From Allocoleopsis franciscana PCC 7113 (lineage in GTDB: Bacteria; Cyanobacteriota; Cyanobacteriia; Cyanobacteriales; Coleofasciculaceae), in assembly GCF_000317515.1 (NCBI RefSeq), contig NC_019738.1, positions 4,552,001 through 4,616,000 on the forward strand: a DNA stretch of 64,000 nt, read 5' to 3'. Shown in pieces: positions 8,496-19,419 of this stretch. Both the position numbers and the translations under genes were made by a program. Within the stretch, counting starts at the first letter, position 1; each line of letters opens with the position of its first letter. The notes beneath the pieces are model-generated. The model was given only the letters and a program-made list of their open reading frames with translations. It was not told the DNA's origin and ran no database searches.

Positions 8496-10685
8496 ATGCC
8501 TACGTTTTTATTAGAAGTTGGTACAGAAGAATTACCCGCAGATTTTGTCGATAGTGCGATCGCACAGTGGAAAGAACGTATTCCTCAGTCTCTCAAGGAG
8601 CAATGCCTCACCCACGATGAGATTGAATACTACGGAACGCCTCGACGCTTAGGCGTACTCATTCCAGGGCTACTCGAACAGCAACCTGATCGCGAAGAAG
8701 AAGTAAAAGGCCCCCCCGCCAAAGCCGCGTTTAAAGATGGCAAGCCCACCCCAGCCGCCGTTGGCTTTGCCCGCAAGCAGGGGGTAGAACTGGACACCCT
8801 TGAGGTTAGAGATACGGATAAAGGGGAATTTGTCTTTGTTTTGAAGAAAATACCCGGTCGCGCTGCGACAGAGATTCTCACCGAACTCATTCCCCAGTGG
8901 ATTTTCGGCTTAGAAGGTAGGCGGTTTATGCGCTGGGGTGATGGGGATTTGAGGTTTCCCCGCCCGATTCGCTGGTTAGTCACGTTGTTAGATGGGGAGG
9001 TATTGTCCTTAGAACTGGAGAATGGATCGGAGACGATAAACAGCGATCGCATCTCCTACGGGCATCGAATTTTACACCCCCAATCCATCACCCTTTCCCA
9101 AGCAACGGATTATGTTGAGTCTCTCCGTTCTGCATCTGTCATGGTGGAACCTGAAAAACGACAGAACCTGATTAAAGAACAAGTGGAGTCAGCCGCACAA
9201 AAACTAAGCGGTTATGCCCCAATCGATCAAGATTTGTGGGAAGAAGTCACCAACTTAGTGGAATGGCCTACAGCCGTCGTCGGAAAAATTGAGCAAGAAT
9301 TCTTAAGTTTGCCCTCGGAAGTAGTCACAACAGTCATGGTGACTCATCAACGCTATTTCCCTGTTTTTACCAACGAAACAGAAGGGAAATTACTGCCTAA
9401 TTTTATTACGATTTCTAACGGCGATGCCAATAAATCGGACATCATTGCCGCCGGCAATGAACGGGTAATTAAAGCCCGCTTAGCTGATGGTCAGTATTTC
9501 TACAAAACGGATTTATCTTTGCCTCTTGAAAACTACTTACCCAAGTTGGAGAAAGTAACATTTCAAGATGAGTTAGGTTCAGTACGCGGTAAAGTGGAGC
9601 GAATTGAGAAAATTGCCGCTCAAATTGCCGACCAACTCGCTGTATCAGCATCCGAACGTACTGATATCCTCCGGGCAGCACTGTTGTGTAAAGCTGACCT
9701 CGTGACTCAGATGGTCTACGAATTTCCGGAATTACAAGGAATAATGGGGCAAAAATATGCAGCAGCGAGTGGAGAATCGGAAGCCGTAGCAACAGCAATT
9801 TTTGAGCATTATCTACCCAAAGGGGCAAGCGATAAGTTACCAGATACTCTTACGGGTCAAGTGGTAGGTTTGGCTGACCGTCTGGATAGCTTAGTGAGTA
9901 TCTTTGGATTGGGAATGATACCCACGGGTTCAGGTGACCCGTTTGCTCTGCGCCGTGCAGCAAATGCGGTAATTAATATTACTTGGGGAAGCAATTTATC
10001 GATTAATTTGCATCAGTTATTGCAGGATATATCAGCAGATTTTGTAGCCGCTTATCCCGATAAAAGTTCTCCGGTAGAATCGTTACAGGAGTTTTTTATC
10101 CAACGTATCCGCACACTCCTACAAGAAGGAAGTGTCGTGTACAACTTGCCCAATGTTGACTACGATTTGGTGAATGCGGTTTTAGGAGAAAATGACCCGG
10201 AATATACAGAGCGAGCCTTAAAAGATTTGTTGGATGTACGCGATCGCGCCTTATTCCTCCAAGAAATCCGCAATAACGGGAAGTTAGATGAAATCTACGA
10301 AACGGTTAACCGTTCTTCTCGCCTCGCGACCCAAAAAGGGGATTTGGATACGCAACAACTCGACCCGACGGCTTTAATCGATACAACGTTATTCCAAAAG
10401 ACTTCCGAGCAAGCTTTCTATGACGCCATTGTTAATTTAGTGCCGCAAACGAAAGCCGCGCAAGAACAGCGAAATTACCAACAACTGGTTAATGCTTTGG
10501 CAGAAAATGCACCCACGGTGAGCCGATTCTTTGATGGCGACGATAGTGTTTTGGTGATGGTGGCGGCGAAAGAAAATCCGACAGAAGAGGAGTTAGCCAT
10601 CCAACGGAATCGCTTGAATTTGCTGGGGTTACTGCGGAATCATGCGCGTGTGCTCGCTGATTTTGGCGCGATCGTCAAAAGTTAG
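8496..10685 (+). CDS. glyS: Glycine--tRNA ligase beta subunit
   Basis: The N-terminal signature [22 protein letters not shown] is that of bacterial GlyS, and the full length (729 residues from this ATG) fits the family. An in-frame TTG at 8487 is less likely to be the start. The segments [24 protein letters not shown] and [13 protein letters not shown] are family hallmarks. The beta subunit works with GlyQ in an alpha2beta2 enzyme that charges tRNA-Gly; glyQ is not in the window. A GGGGGAGC-type low-complexity stretch separates it from the pilin-like gene. Confidence 0.97.
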   Translation: MPTFLLEVGTEELPADFVDSAIAQWKERIPQSLKEQCLTHDEIEYYGTPRRLGVLIPGLLEQQPDREEEVKGPPAKAAFKDGKPTPAAVGFARKQGVELDTLEVRDTDKGEFVFVLKKIPGRAATEILTELIPQWIFGLEGRRFMRWGDGDLRFPRPIRWLVTLLDGEVLSLELENGSETINSDRISYGHRILHPQSITLSQATDYVESLRSASVMVEPEKRQNLIKEQVESAAQKLSGYAPIDQDLWEEVTNLVEWPTAVVGKIEQEFLSLPSEVVTTVMVTHQRYFPVFTNETEGKLLPNFITISNGDANKSDIIAAGNERVIKARLADGQYFYKTDLSLPLENYLPKLEKVTFQDELGSVRGKVERIEKIAAQIADQLAVSASERTDILRAALLCKADLVTQMVYEFPELQGIMGQKYAAASGESEAVATAIFEHYLPKGASDKLPDTLTGQVVGLADRLDSLVSIFGLGMIPTGSGDPFALRRAANAVINITWGSNLSINLHQLLQDISADFVAAYPDKSSPVESLQEFFIQRIRTLLQEGSVVYNLPNVDYDLVNAVLGENDPEYTERALKDLLDVRDRALFLQEIRNNGKLDEIYETVNRSSRLATQKGDLDTQQLDPTALIDTTLFQKTSEQAFYDAIVNLVPQTKAAQEQRNYQQLVNALAENAPTVSRFFDGDDSVLVMVAAKENPTEEELAIQRNRLNLLGLLRNHARVLADFGAIVKS

Positions 10686-10901
10686 GACGATGTTATTCTT
10701 TTTGGGGAGCATCGCAAATGTATAAATTGTAAGAACGGTGAGGAGAGTTTAGAAGCTTATCTCTAAATTCTCCCCGCACCCGCGCACCCCAGCTCCCGCG
10801 CACCCCAGCACCCCCGCTTATTTCTCCCTGGTAATTGGCAAGTTCCCAGTCTCCTGAGTACTATGGGGAATGCTAAACCAGGGATATCTGCCATTTAATT
10901 T

Positions 10902-12314
10902 ATGCCCAACGCTCAGATAATTGGTCTGGGACGCTCCGGAATCGCTGCCGCACGTCTCCTTCAGCAGCAAGGCTGGCAAGTCACACTCAGCGATTCTGCT
11001 AGCGCGGAAAGCATCGCTGCACGGAACGGTTCCGAATCTCTGCAACAACAACAACAAAGCCTCGCGGCTGAGGGAATTACCGTTAAACTGGGTTGTTCCT
11101 TAACCCTCGACGATGCGGACTTACCCCAACTCATTGTCGTTAGCCCTGGTGTGCCTTGGGATATCCCGGTATTAGTGGCAGCGAGAAGCAAAGGAATTGA
11201 CACGATTGGAGAACTCGAACTCGCTTGGCGTCATCTCCAATCCTGTCCTTGGGTGGGTATCACCGGTACCAATGGTAAAACCACCACTACGGCTCTGATT
11301 GCTGCCATTTTTCAATCCGCCGGTTTCCATGCCCCCGCCTGCGGCAACATCGGCAATGCTGCGTGTGAACTGGCATTGGAGTCAGGAGCCAGGAGTGAGG
11401 AATCATCAAGCCAAAATCCCCCAGATTGGGTGATTGCAGAAATTAGTAGTTACCAAATTGAATCTTCACACGACCTGGCTCCCAGAATTGGTGTCTGGAC
11501 GACTTTTACCCCCGACCACCTCAGTCGTCATAAAACATTAGAAAATTACTACAACATCAAAGCGCAACTCCTGCGGCGATCGCAACTCCAAATCTTCAAT
11601 GGCGATGACCCCTACCTGCATAAAATGGGTGTAAAACACTGGCCTGATGCCTATTGGACAAGTGTAAAAGGCAGAGACTCTCTATTAGGCGACCCTAATC
11701 GGGGATTTTACATCCAAGAGGGTTGGGTCGTTTCACAAAATGAACCAATTGTCAAGGTAGAATCCTTGCGGATGGTGGGGGAACACAATCAGCAGAATTT
11801 ATTGATGGCTGTGGCGGCGGCACGGTTGGCAGGAATTGAAAAGGAAGCGATTCAAGAGGCGATCGCCAATTTCCCTGGTGTGCCTCATCGCCTGGAACAC
11901 ATCATCACTTGGCAGGGAATTGACTTTATTAATGATAGTAAAGCCACTAACTATGACGCGGCTCAAGTTGGATTATCTTCCGTGGCAAGTCCTGCGATTT
12001 TGATTGCTGGGGGTGAAGCCAAAGCCGGGGATGATACAGGTTGGATTGAGACGATTCATGCCAAAGCGGCGGCTGTTTTACTCATTGGTGATGCGGCATC
12101 TGCTTTTGCGGAACGGTTGAAGCAATCGGGGTATGAGCGTTACGAAATTGTGGAAACCATGGCGAAGGCTGTACCGAGGGCGGCGCAATTGGCTCAAGAC
12201 CATAATGCCCATGTTGTCCTGCTTTCACCCGCTTGTGCTAGTTTCGACCAATACCAAAGCTTTGAGCATCGAGGCGATGATTTCCGTCAACTTTGTCAAC
12301 GGTTGTTGGATTAG
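10902..12314 (+). CDS. murD: UDP-N-acetylmuramoylalanine--D-glutamate ligase
   Basis: This 470-residue Mur ligase adds D-glutamate to UDP-MurNAc-L-Ala in cytoplasmic peptidoglycan precursor synthesis. The N-terminal Rossmann-like motif [15 protein letters not shown] is typical of MurD. The ATP-binding loop [11 protein letters not shown] lies near residues 121-131. The central [19 protein letters not shown] and the C-terminal [12 protein letters not shown] and [19 protein letters not shown] segments are family signatures. It stands alone, with no neighbouring cell-wall genes. A short insertion (about residue 165-175, [11 protein letters not shown]) is Ser-rich. Confidence 0.97.
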   Translation: MPNAQIIGLGRSGIAAARLLQQQGWQVTLSDSASAESIAARNGSESLQQQQQSLAAEGITVKLGCSLTLDDADLPQLIVVSPGVPWDIPVLVAARSKGIDTIGELELAWRHLQSCPWVGITGTNGKTTTTALIAAIFQSAGFHAPACGNIGNAACELALESGARSEESSSQNPPDWVIAEISSYQIESSHDLAPRIGVWTTFTPDHLSRHKTLENYYNIKAQLLRRSQLQIFNGDDPYLHKMGVKHWPDAYWTSVKGRDSLLGDPNRGFYIQEGWVVSQNEPIVKVESLRMVGEHNQQNLLMAVAAARLAGIEKEAIQEAIANFPGVPHRLEHIITWQGIDFINDSKATNYDAAQVGLSSVASPAILIAGGEAKAGDDTGWIETIHAKAAAVLLIGDAASAFAERLKQSGYERYEIVETMAKAVPRAAQLAQDHNAHVVLLSPACASFDQYQSFEHRGDDFRQLCQRLLD

Positions 12315-12468
12315 ATGGGTTTTGGTTTAAATAATCTTGCCAGATTGGGAAGCGATCGCGTGAATTGGTTACACCATTTAGATCCCCCCCAACCCTCCTC
12401 ACTAAAGCTCCGGTTAAAAAGGGGGGAGAACAATTAGATATGCTGCCAATTCGGGGAGAACGGTATTA

Positions 12469-15400
12469 TTACTCATTTCCCTTCGTTGCTGGTGAACACA
12501 ACGGCTCGGAAATCCCAGGCTGATGAGGGGTTGCGGTAGGAGTTTGGGCGGTGAGAACGACTTCACCTTTGGCATTGATGAACATTCCCTGTGCTTCCAC
12601 GAGGGGAGGAGTCGCAGGGGTGGCAGGAGGTGCTACCGGAGCGGCTGAACGGCTGATGTTGCCCCCATCACGAGTCACCCAACTGGGTGGGATTGCTCCA
12701 CTCCGTTGCATGTCATCTGGGCTGGGAGGGAGTCCGCCTCGTCCGGTTACCACAAATTCACCTTGACCATTGGCAGACTTACTGTTGCCTGGTCCACAGC
12801 GATTGGCAATTTGTTGGCTGGAGTCGATTACCTCTACAGGTAATTGTGTCAAGCCTTGACTGGGGTCGATGCTCAGGGATTGGATGTTAATGTTTCCCTG
12901 GTTACCGGATTGGGAGCTAGCGCTGATGTCGCTAGTGCGATTTTGCCGTAAGGTATCGAAACTCTGTCTGTTCTGCGGTTTTAGACCGAATACCCGGTAG
13001 TTGTCAATGATATTGATCTGTCCACCGTCGCCACTGAAGGCATTGGCAATAATATCGTTATTTTCCGACGGGACGGCAACGACGAAGGGAGCTTTAATTG
13101 TGATGTTGCCGCCATTTGCATCGCCTGTAGCATTAGCCGAAATTAGGCTTTGGTGACGCAGGAGTAATAAATCGGTTACTTGCAGATTGATGTTTGCCCC
13201 CCCTTTATCGCTCCTTTGTCCGGTTTCGGCAGTAATTTGTCCTCTGTCTAACGAGAGGTTATTGGCGGTGATTGAGAGATTGCCGGCTTGTCCTTGGGGG
13301 CTGCTAACGGTGGCTTGTGAACCCTCTCGAAGTCTCAGTTGATTCGCTGTAATTTGTAGGTTCCCAGCTTGACCTCCATTAGTCGCTTCAGCTTTAAGGC
13401 TACTCTTGTCAGTGAGGGCGACAGTGCCTCCTTGCGCGTTGACAGACACATTGCCTCCCTTCCCACTTTGCGTAGAAGCGGATATCTCACTGTTATTGCT
13501 CAGTTGTAGAGACGATAAATTCTGTAGTTGAATATCACCGCCACTACCGGCTTGTGTGGTTGCTGCTAACTTAGCTGAGTATTCCAATATCACTTCTGGG
13601 GCACTAACCGCTAGCTTACCAGCCGTTCCTCCACCCGTACTGCTGACGGTAGCGCTAGAACCATCTCGAAGTGTCAGTTGATTCGCTGTAATGTCTAGGT
13701 TTCCAGCTTGACCTCCCTTAGCTTCTGATTGAATGTGGCTACCGCCAGTGAGGGCGACGGTGCCTCCTTGCGCGTTGACGCTGACACTGCCCCCCTTACC
13801 AGTTTGCGTTGAAGCGGATATCTCACTGCTATTTCTCAGTTGTAGAGATGATAAATTCTGTAGTTGAATATCACCGCCACTACCTGCCTGTGTGGTTGCT
13901 GCTAACTTAGCTGAGTATTCTAATATCACTTCTGGGGCACTAACCGCTAGCTTACCAGCCGTTCCTCCACCCGTACTGCTGACGGTAGCGCTAGAACCAT
14001 CTCGAAGTGTCAGTTGATTCGCTGTAATGTCTAGGTTTCCAGCTTGACCTCCCTTAGCTTCTGATTGAATGTGGCTATTGCCAGTGAGGGCGACGTTGCC
14101 TCCTTGCGCGTTGACGCTGACACTGCCTCCCTTACCAGTTTGCGTTGAAGCGGATATCTCACTGCGATCGCGTAATTGTAGAGTGTTTAAACCTTGTAAG
14201 GTGATGTCCTGACTAGTCCCTGAGATATTGCTAGCCGAGATTTTGGCACCATTTTCTAAACTCAGTTGAGAGGTGTTGAGAGTGACACCGCCAGCGTTAC
14301 CTCTTTCCCCATCTGCCTGAGCTGATATGCGGCTGTTGTTGAGGGTAACTAAGGCAGCAGGATTTGCTCCTTGGTTGAGGTTGATGCTACCAGCTTGACC
14401 GGTTTGAGTCGAGGCAGAGATGCTGCTGTTATTACTGAGGTTGAGAGTATTTAAGTTTCGCAGCGTGATGTTGGCTGGTTTGGCACTGCCTCCGGCATCA
14501 GTTTCGGCGGTAACTTTACCATCATTGAGGGTAACTGTACTTGCGGTGATGTTGACATCACCGGCTGTACCGGAACCATTTTTACTACTAGCGGCAACTT
14601 GCGCTCCTTGCTCGATAGATAACTGTTGAGTATTAATCGTGACACCGCCTGCGTTACCACCATTGGTGGCTTCTGCTGACAACTGCCCATCACCCCTCAA
14701 GGTAACTGAGTTAGGAGCAGTAACATTTAAGCTTCCTCCCTGTCCACTCCCAAATGTGGAAGCAGAGACTTTAGCACCCTCAGCAAAATTCACTTGCAAA
14801 TCATTCCCGCTATAGGGATTAAGGGTCAGATTTCCAGCATTAGCAACTCCTTGTGTTTCAGCTAATAGGCTACTGTCAGCACCAGAAAGGTTGAGGGTGT
14901 TAGTGCTGACAGTAATATCTCCACCCGTGCCTGTGGCAGGTTGTGTGGTGGTTGTGGAAACTTTTGCTCCAGTATTGATATTTAAGGTTGGGGTGGTGAT
15001 GTTGACACTGCCTGCTTGACCTGAACCCGTAGTTTCTGCTGACAACCGCCCATCACCACTTAAGGTAACGGAGTTGGGAGCGGTGATATTCAAGTCTCCT
15101 CCTTTACCCCTACCTGAGGTCGAGGTGGATATCTGTGTGCCATCAATTGCCAAGGTCGGGGTAGTAATTGTCACACTTCCTGCTTGACCATTGCTAGAAG
15201 TTGTGGCGGATATACTGCCCTTGCCGCTGAGGGTGACCGACTCAGGAGCTGTGATTGTGATGTTGCCACCCTTCCCGATGTCAGTGGTAGAGGCTGATAT
15301 CTTAGCTCCCTCTTGTAAAAGTACAGATAGCGTTTGTCCACTATCATAGGGTCGCAGGGTGAGGTCTCCAGCGCGTCCGCTACTGCTCGTTTCGGCAGAC

Positions 15401-17961
15401 AAACGGCTAGAAGAATCAAGCCGTAGTTCTGGTGCCTTGACAGTGATACTTCCTGCCTGCCCAGTGTTGGTGGTATTACTGATAACTTGACTGTTATTGA
15501 ATGTGATTAGACCAGGACTAGTGATGTTGACATTCCCGGCTGGGCTGCTGCCTTTGGTGTCACTTAAAATCCGACTATTGTTGAATGTGAGGTTTCCTAA
15601 GCTGGTAATAGCGACATCTCCTGAGCGACCCGTCTTACCAACATCTAAGGTAATTGTCTCTGATGGGTTTCCTGGAATTGTCAGCGTCAACGGCTTGCTG
15701 GTAATAATGTTGGTATCGGTGAGCGATAAATTTCCAAAACCTTTTACATCAACTGCCCCAGCTTCTGAGGAAGAAGATAGAGTTAAGATTTCTAGATTGC
15801 TGACATTGTTTTTAGCTTCTAGAGTAACTTTGCCACCATTTCCGGCGGTTCCTTGCTCGGAGACAGAAAAGGAGTTAAGCAATGGAAAGCGTTGTCTACT
15901 ATCGTCGGCAGTAAACCTCTCTCCTACAATATTCCCATTTCTGACACTGAGGGAAATTTCTCCCCCTGTTCCACTACTGCCAAATTTTGAGTAGGAGAAC
16001 GAGTTCAAATCGCCTTTTAGAGAAATGTTGCCGTTGGTAGTGGAGATATCAATTGCTCCCCCAGCTCCACTATTGCCATATTGTGAGTAAGAGAACGAGT
16101 TGACTTTGCCTAGAGAAATGTTGCCGCTGGTAGTGGAGATAGTAATAGCTCCCCCAGTTCCAATATCCTTGCTCAGCAAGCGGGAGGAGACGGAGGATAG
16201 ATTCCCTGTAATGATTTCCCCACCAGCAGTAAGAGTGATCGCCCCCCCACCTATGTCCCCAGAGTTTGGAGACTCTGTGAAGATGTCCCCATTAATTTTG
16301 ATGTATCCACCAGCATCTAGAGTAATCGCCCCTCCATTTCCGCCCAAAGAGTAAGCGTCTAGCTCCCCTGTGGAGATGTACCCACCAGCTTTGAGAGAGA
16401 GCGCTCCCCCATTTCCCCCGGAATAGTCGGGAATCGAAAGATAATTAGAAGCTGAGGATAGCTTCTGTGTGGAGATGTTCCCACCAGCGATTAGAGCGAT
16501 CGCTCCCCCATTTCCCTCCTCAGAGGTGCTGGAGTAGAGAGAAGCTGTGGAGATATTCCCACGAGCATCAATTGTTATGGAACCACCATTCTTCTCAGAA
16601 CTGAACACACCTGTAAAAGCATTAATGTCGCCGTTAACGTTAATGTTTCCTCCTGCCAACGCGAGATTAGGCTGATACTGGTTGGTTAAAAAGACCATGC
16701 CCCCGTTATTTGTGATAGTACCAAGTGTGATGTTGGCACTCGTTGCAGTTGAAGTGCCTATAGTGCCAGGAGTACCAAATGCAGTAGTTCCTGCTCGAAT
16801 ATCAAGAGTCGGTTGAGTTCTGCCGTTAATTTTTACTGGTGTTCCATCAGAGAGGGTAACGTCCTCAACAAGTCCGTTGATTGGGTCTGCACGTCTAATC
16901 TCGACACTACGTGTAATCGTCACACTACCACCTGCCAAGATATGCAACGAGGCTCCTGTGTAACCACCAAAGTTGACATCGCCACTGGCTCGAATCACAG
17001 GGTCATTGGGACTAAATAAGTTTCCTAAATTACCATCCAACGTTTCAATCCGGAAATTGCCCCCACTCCAGTAGTGAGCATCACCCCCGACAGTGTTCCC
17101 ACTCCGCAACACCATATCCCCACCGGAAAACAAGCCACTATCGGGGTGATTCAAGGCAAAAATATCCACCCCTTGGTTCCCCTGCACCTCCAACTTCCCA
17201 CCCGCAGAAGCAATAAACGGATTTGTGACACTATCGCGCACCTTCACCGTATCCTGTGCCTGTAGCGTCAAATCCCGTCCCGCCTGCAACTGCCCCTGCA
17301 CATCCAGATTCCCCGCTGCCAACGTCAAGTCTTGTCCTGCCCTCAAATTCCCACGATTCGTAATCGTTGCTCCAGGCTGAGAAGCCCCCCACTGTACCCC
17401 TGGAGTTACATTAATCGACAACAAGGGCGCTGCTTGTGGCTGGGTAGCACTAAACTCACTGCCATCAGAAAACTTGAAACTACTCCCAGTTGTTGCCAAA
17501 AACGAACCCCCAATATCTAGCTGAGCATTCGGCCCAAACAAGATACCATTCGGATTGAGCACAAATAGATTCGCCCCACCATCAACCCCCAACGTACCTA
17601 AAATATTAGAAACATTCGAGCCAGTAACACGGCTGAAGATGTCTGCAATCCCAGCAGGATTACTGAAATATACCCTTTGTCCGTTGTTGACATTAAACTC
17701 AGAAAAACTGTGGAATAAAGCACTGCCGCGAACAGCACCCCCATCAATCCGTTCTGCTGGCAGCCCTCGAATATTCACATTCGGCGTTACCAGAGAACTT
17801 TCATTCCCCAAAGTATTATCAGGAACAATCTGAGCGAAAACCGGAACACTGAAAACAGCAAGTCCTATCGGAAGTAGCCCTAATGCTCCGGTTGTCCACT
17901 GTAAACCCTTCCTGCAAAGCCCACCTTTCCAGATTCTGTTCACACTCATCTTCTTTGCCAA
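12469..17961 (-). CDS. Two-partner-secretion filamentous haemagglutinin-type adhesin (TpsA)
   Basis: A 1830-residue secreted protein. A signal peptide (basic start, hydrophobic core GALGLLPIGLAVFSV, cleavage after VFA near 43) precedes a haemagglutination-activity/TPS domain (about 45-190, with NVRGS-type RGLPAERIDGGAVRGSALF and GANLFVLNPNGILFGPNA). The bulk is an array of short beta-helix repeats with recurrent N-I-T/S and G-G-x-I/V-x-I units, ending in a Pro/Thr-rich tail with two late Cys. The TpsB pore is not in the window. The most similar repeats are a 336-bp tandem duplication. An alternative start at 17949 (MSVNRI) gives nearly the same signal peptide. It probably acts at the cell surface in adhesion or sheath structure; no specific ligand can be inferred. 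Confidence 0.92.
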   Translation of the reverse strand: MAKKMSVNRIWKGGLCRKGLQWTTGALGLLPIGLAVFSVPVFAQIVPDNTLGNESSLVTPNVNIRGLPAERIDGGAVRGSALFHSFSEFNVNNGQRVYFSNPAGIADIFSRVTGSNVSNILGTLGVDGGANLFVLNPNGILFGPNAQLDIGGSFLATTGSSFKFSDGSEFSATQPQAAPLLSINVTPGVQWGASQPGATITNRGNLRAGQDLTLAAGNLDVQGQLQAGRDLTLQAQDTVKVRDSVTNPFIASAGGKLEVQGNQGVDIFALNHPDSGLFSGGDMVLRSGNTVGGDAHYWSGGNFRIETLDGNLGNLFSPNDPVIRASGDVNFGGYTGASLHILAGGSVTITRSVEIRRADPINGLVEDVTLSDGTPVKINGRTQPTLDIRAGTTAFGTPGTIGTSTATSANITLGTITNNGGMVFLTNQYQPNLALAGGNINVNGDINAFTGVFSSEKNGGSITIDARGNISTASLYSSTSEEGNGGAIALIAGGNISTQKLSSASNYLSIPDYSGGNGGALSLKAGGYISTGELDAYSLGGNGGAITLDAGGYIKINGDIFTESPNSGDIGGGAITLTAGGEIITGNLSSVSSRLLSKDIGTGGAITISTTSGNISLGKVNSFSYSQYGNSGAGGAIDISTTNGNISLKGDLNSFSYSKFGSSGTGGEISLSVRNGNIVGERFTADDSRQRFPLLNSFSVSEQGTAGNGGKVTLEAKNNVSNLEILTLSSSSEAGAVDVKGFGNLSLTDTNIITSKPLTLTIPGNPSETITLDVGKTGRSGDVAITSLGNLTFNNSRILSDTKGSSPAGNVNITSPGLITFNNSQVISNTTNTGQAGSITVKAPELRLDSSSRLSAETSSSGRAGDLTLRPYDSGQTLSVLLQEGAKISASTTDIGKGGNITITAPESVTLSGKGSISATTSSNGQAGSVTITTPTLAIDGTQISTSTSGRGKGGDLNITAPNSVTLSGDGRLSAETTGSGQAGSVNITTPTLNINTGAKVSTTTTQPATGTGGDITVSTNTLNLSGADSSLLAETQGVANAGNLTLNPYSGNDLQVNFAEGAKVSASTFGSGQGGSLNVTAPNSVTLRGDGQLSAEATNGGNAGGVTINTQQLSIEQGAQVAASSKNGSGTAGDVNITASTVTLNDGKVTAETDAGGSAKPANITLRNLNTLNLSNNSSISASTQTGQAGSINLNQGANPAALVTLNNSRISAQADGERGNAGGVTLNTSQLSLENGAKISASNISGTSQDITLQGLNTLQLRDRSEISASTQTGKGGSVSVNAQGGNVALTGNSHIQSEAKGGQAGNLDITANQLTLRDGSSATVSSTGGGTAGKLAVSAPEVILEYSAKLAATTQAGSGGDIQLQNLSSLQLRNSSEISASTQTGKGGSVSVNAQGGTVALTGGSHIQSEAKGGQAGNLDITANQLTLRDGSSATVSSTGGGTAGKLAVSAPEVILEYSAKLAATTQAGSGGDIQLQNLSSLQLSNNSEISASTQSGKGGNVSVNAQGGTVALTDKSSLKAEATNGGQAGNLQITANQLRLREGSQATVSSPQGQAGNLSITANNLSLDRGQITAETGQRSDKGGANINLQVTDLLLLRHQSLISANATGDANGGNITIKAPFVVAVPSENNDIIANAFSGDGGQINIIDNYRVFGLKPQNRQSFDTLRQNRTSDISASSQSGNQGNINIQSLSIDPSQGLTQLPVEVIDSSQQIANRCGPGNSKSANGQGEFVVTGRGGLPPSPDDMQRSGAIPPSWVTRDGGNISRSAAPVAPPATPATPPLVEAQGMFINAKGEVVLTAQTPTATPHQPGISEPLCSPATKGNE
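13507..14165. repeat. 336-bp tandem duplication inside the tpsA-like gene
   Basis: Two consecutive 336-bp (112-codon) units are nearly identical, the first beginning at about 13507 and the second at 13843. They encode almost the same run (EISASTQTGKGGSVSVNAQG ... APEVILEYSAKLAATT) with only a few substitutions. The period keeps the frame. The identity is much higher than between other repeats of the protein, so this is a recent unequal-crossover or slippage event. Confidence 0.85.
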
Positions 17962-18353
17962 AGCACAATAAACGATTGAGTGTGCCTACCTCATGGCAAT
18001 CCTGTACGTTTGGCTTGAAACTCTCTCCAGCTCTAATATGGAAGTTTATAAATCAGCCTAAAGGCAGATGGCAGTTTTCAGCTCGGTACAATACCTTCGG
18101 TTGTAAGGTGGCAAAATATTGCAAATTTTTCAACAATATCCCACCTAGTAGCGCGGCAAGTGGCGAATGCTTACCCTACCGTTTTTTGTTCTTAGAGAGA
18201 GTCAAAGCCCTTAACGTACACATTTGCTCGATTCAGTACGCACACCCCAGTTCCCGCAGTATAGCTAAGTTTTGCTGGGCGGGTCAGCGGACAAATTCGC
18301 TACAGCCCTGACGGTGAATGGGATTGAGCGTGTTCATGAAAGAAAGCGCGAAC
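17962..18353. other. Intergenic stretch upstream of the adhesin gene
   Basis: About 390 bp between the adhesin start (minus strand) and the end of the downstream-reading dioxygenase gene. It must hold the adhesin promoter. ORFs across it on the plus strand look like non-coding shadows. I see no RNA gene or clear terminator. Confidence 0.35.
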
Positions 18354-19265
18354 CTAACACGATCGCCCTCGTTTTCCCGCAGCGGAATGACCCACCGGAT
18401 TTTTCCCTACCCAGCGTTCATCCACGGGTTCCGATGCTAGCTGATAACGGCTATCGGAAGACAGTCGAATCGCACAGGAACGGTTATCCAAACTGGCATG
18501 AATCGTAAATATACTAAAAATTAAAACATCTCCCGCTTGGAACTCCGCAGAAAGCCAGCGTCCTCCGTATTTTTTACGCAAAGAAACTGGATTTTTAGTC
18601 AGTGCGCCATCCCACCATTTTTCACCGGATGCATACATTGATGCATTCTTTCTGTTCGTACAGTAACTATCTACATCCTTGCGTCCATAGCCGTTTTTAA
18701 TGGTTTCAAGACGATGGGACTTTTCCAAAATCATTAATCCCCCTAACTCCCAAGAAATATCACCTAAAGGAGTCCAAGCCGTGTAAAGAAAGTCCGTTCC
18801 CCGTCCCATGTACACACTATCACCATGAGGGTAAGTTCCTCGTCCTGGGGCGACGGCCCTCAACCAAGTGTAATCGTAATGTCGGACTTCTCCCCCTAAA
18901 AGAAGGTGAAAAAAATCCATCATCGCTCCCGAATACAGTACTTCTTGAAGTGTTGGGCTTCGAGTTGCTAAGTCGGGACGGAAACTCATTGTTAAGCCTG
19001 GTTTGGCGATGCAATCCTCAATCGGTGAATCAGCCCTAAGTGACCCTTCAGCCGCTAAGCAATCTGCTATTTCTCGTCTAGCTTGCCAGATTTTTTGGGA
19101 ATTGAGAAGAGATTTAATATACAAATAACCCTCTTCTTGCATTCTCAAACGCAGTGCATCCGGTCGTGAGAGTAAGTCTGATGAATCTTTTAAATCACCA
19201 AAAGTATCAGAGCGACAATCAAGTTCGTGACCGAGAGAACTTAGAATAGTTTTAGCTTGGCTCAT
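18354..19265 (-). CDS. Phytanoyl-CoA dioxygenase (PhyH)-family protein, copy 1
   Basis: A 303-residue protein from the ATG at 19265, which is preceded by AGGGA at good spacing; an upstream in-frame extension to 19304 is less likely. The PhyH-type double-stranded beta-helix is suggested by QEEGYLYIKSLLNSQKIWQARREI near the N-terminus, by HGDSVYMGRGTDFLYTAWTPLGDIS (HxD iron-ligand pattern), and by the distal FSIFTIHASLDNRS, whose His would complete the Fe(II) facial triad. The following R in RLSSDSRYQ matches the 2-oxoglutarate-binding Arg. It probably hydroxylates a small molecule or lipid; substrate unknown. A second, dissimilar PhyH gene follows on the same strand. Confidence 0.8.
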   Translation of the reverse strand: MSQAKTILSSLGHELDCRSDTFGDLKDSSDLLSRPDALRLRMQEEGYLYIKSLLNSQKIWQARREIADCLAAEGSLRADSPIEDCIAKPGLTMSFRPDLATRSPTLQEVLYSGAMMDFFHLLLGGEVRHYDYTWLRAVAPGRGTYPHGDSVYMGRGTDFLYTAWTPLGDISWELGGLMILEKSHRLETIKNGYGRKDVDSYCTNRKNASMYASGEKWWDGALTKNPVSLRKKYGGRWLSAEFQAGDVLIFSIFTIHASLDNRSCAIRLSSDSRYQLASEPVDERWVGKNPVGHSAAGKRGRSC

Positions 19266-19419
19266 AAGCATCCCTACTTTTTTTGAGAGCAGGTTTAATA
19301 CCAATTAGGTTTGAGTTTGACACATATTCTCTAATTGCTCCCCCTTTAATAAGGGGGGTAGGGGGGGTCAGGGATGACACGGAAAAAGCCAATTAGTAAA
19401 AGATTGCTTTTCAGCTCAA

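Noticed and set aside
15497-15994. 165-codon plus-strand ORF inside the adhesin gene
   Set aside because: It is antisense to the beta-helix repeats and one of many similar shadows there.
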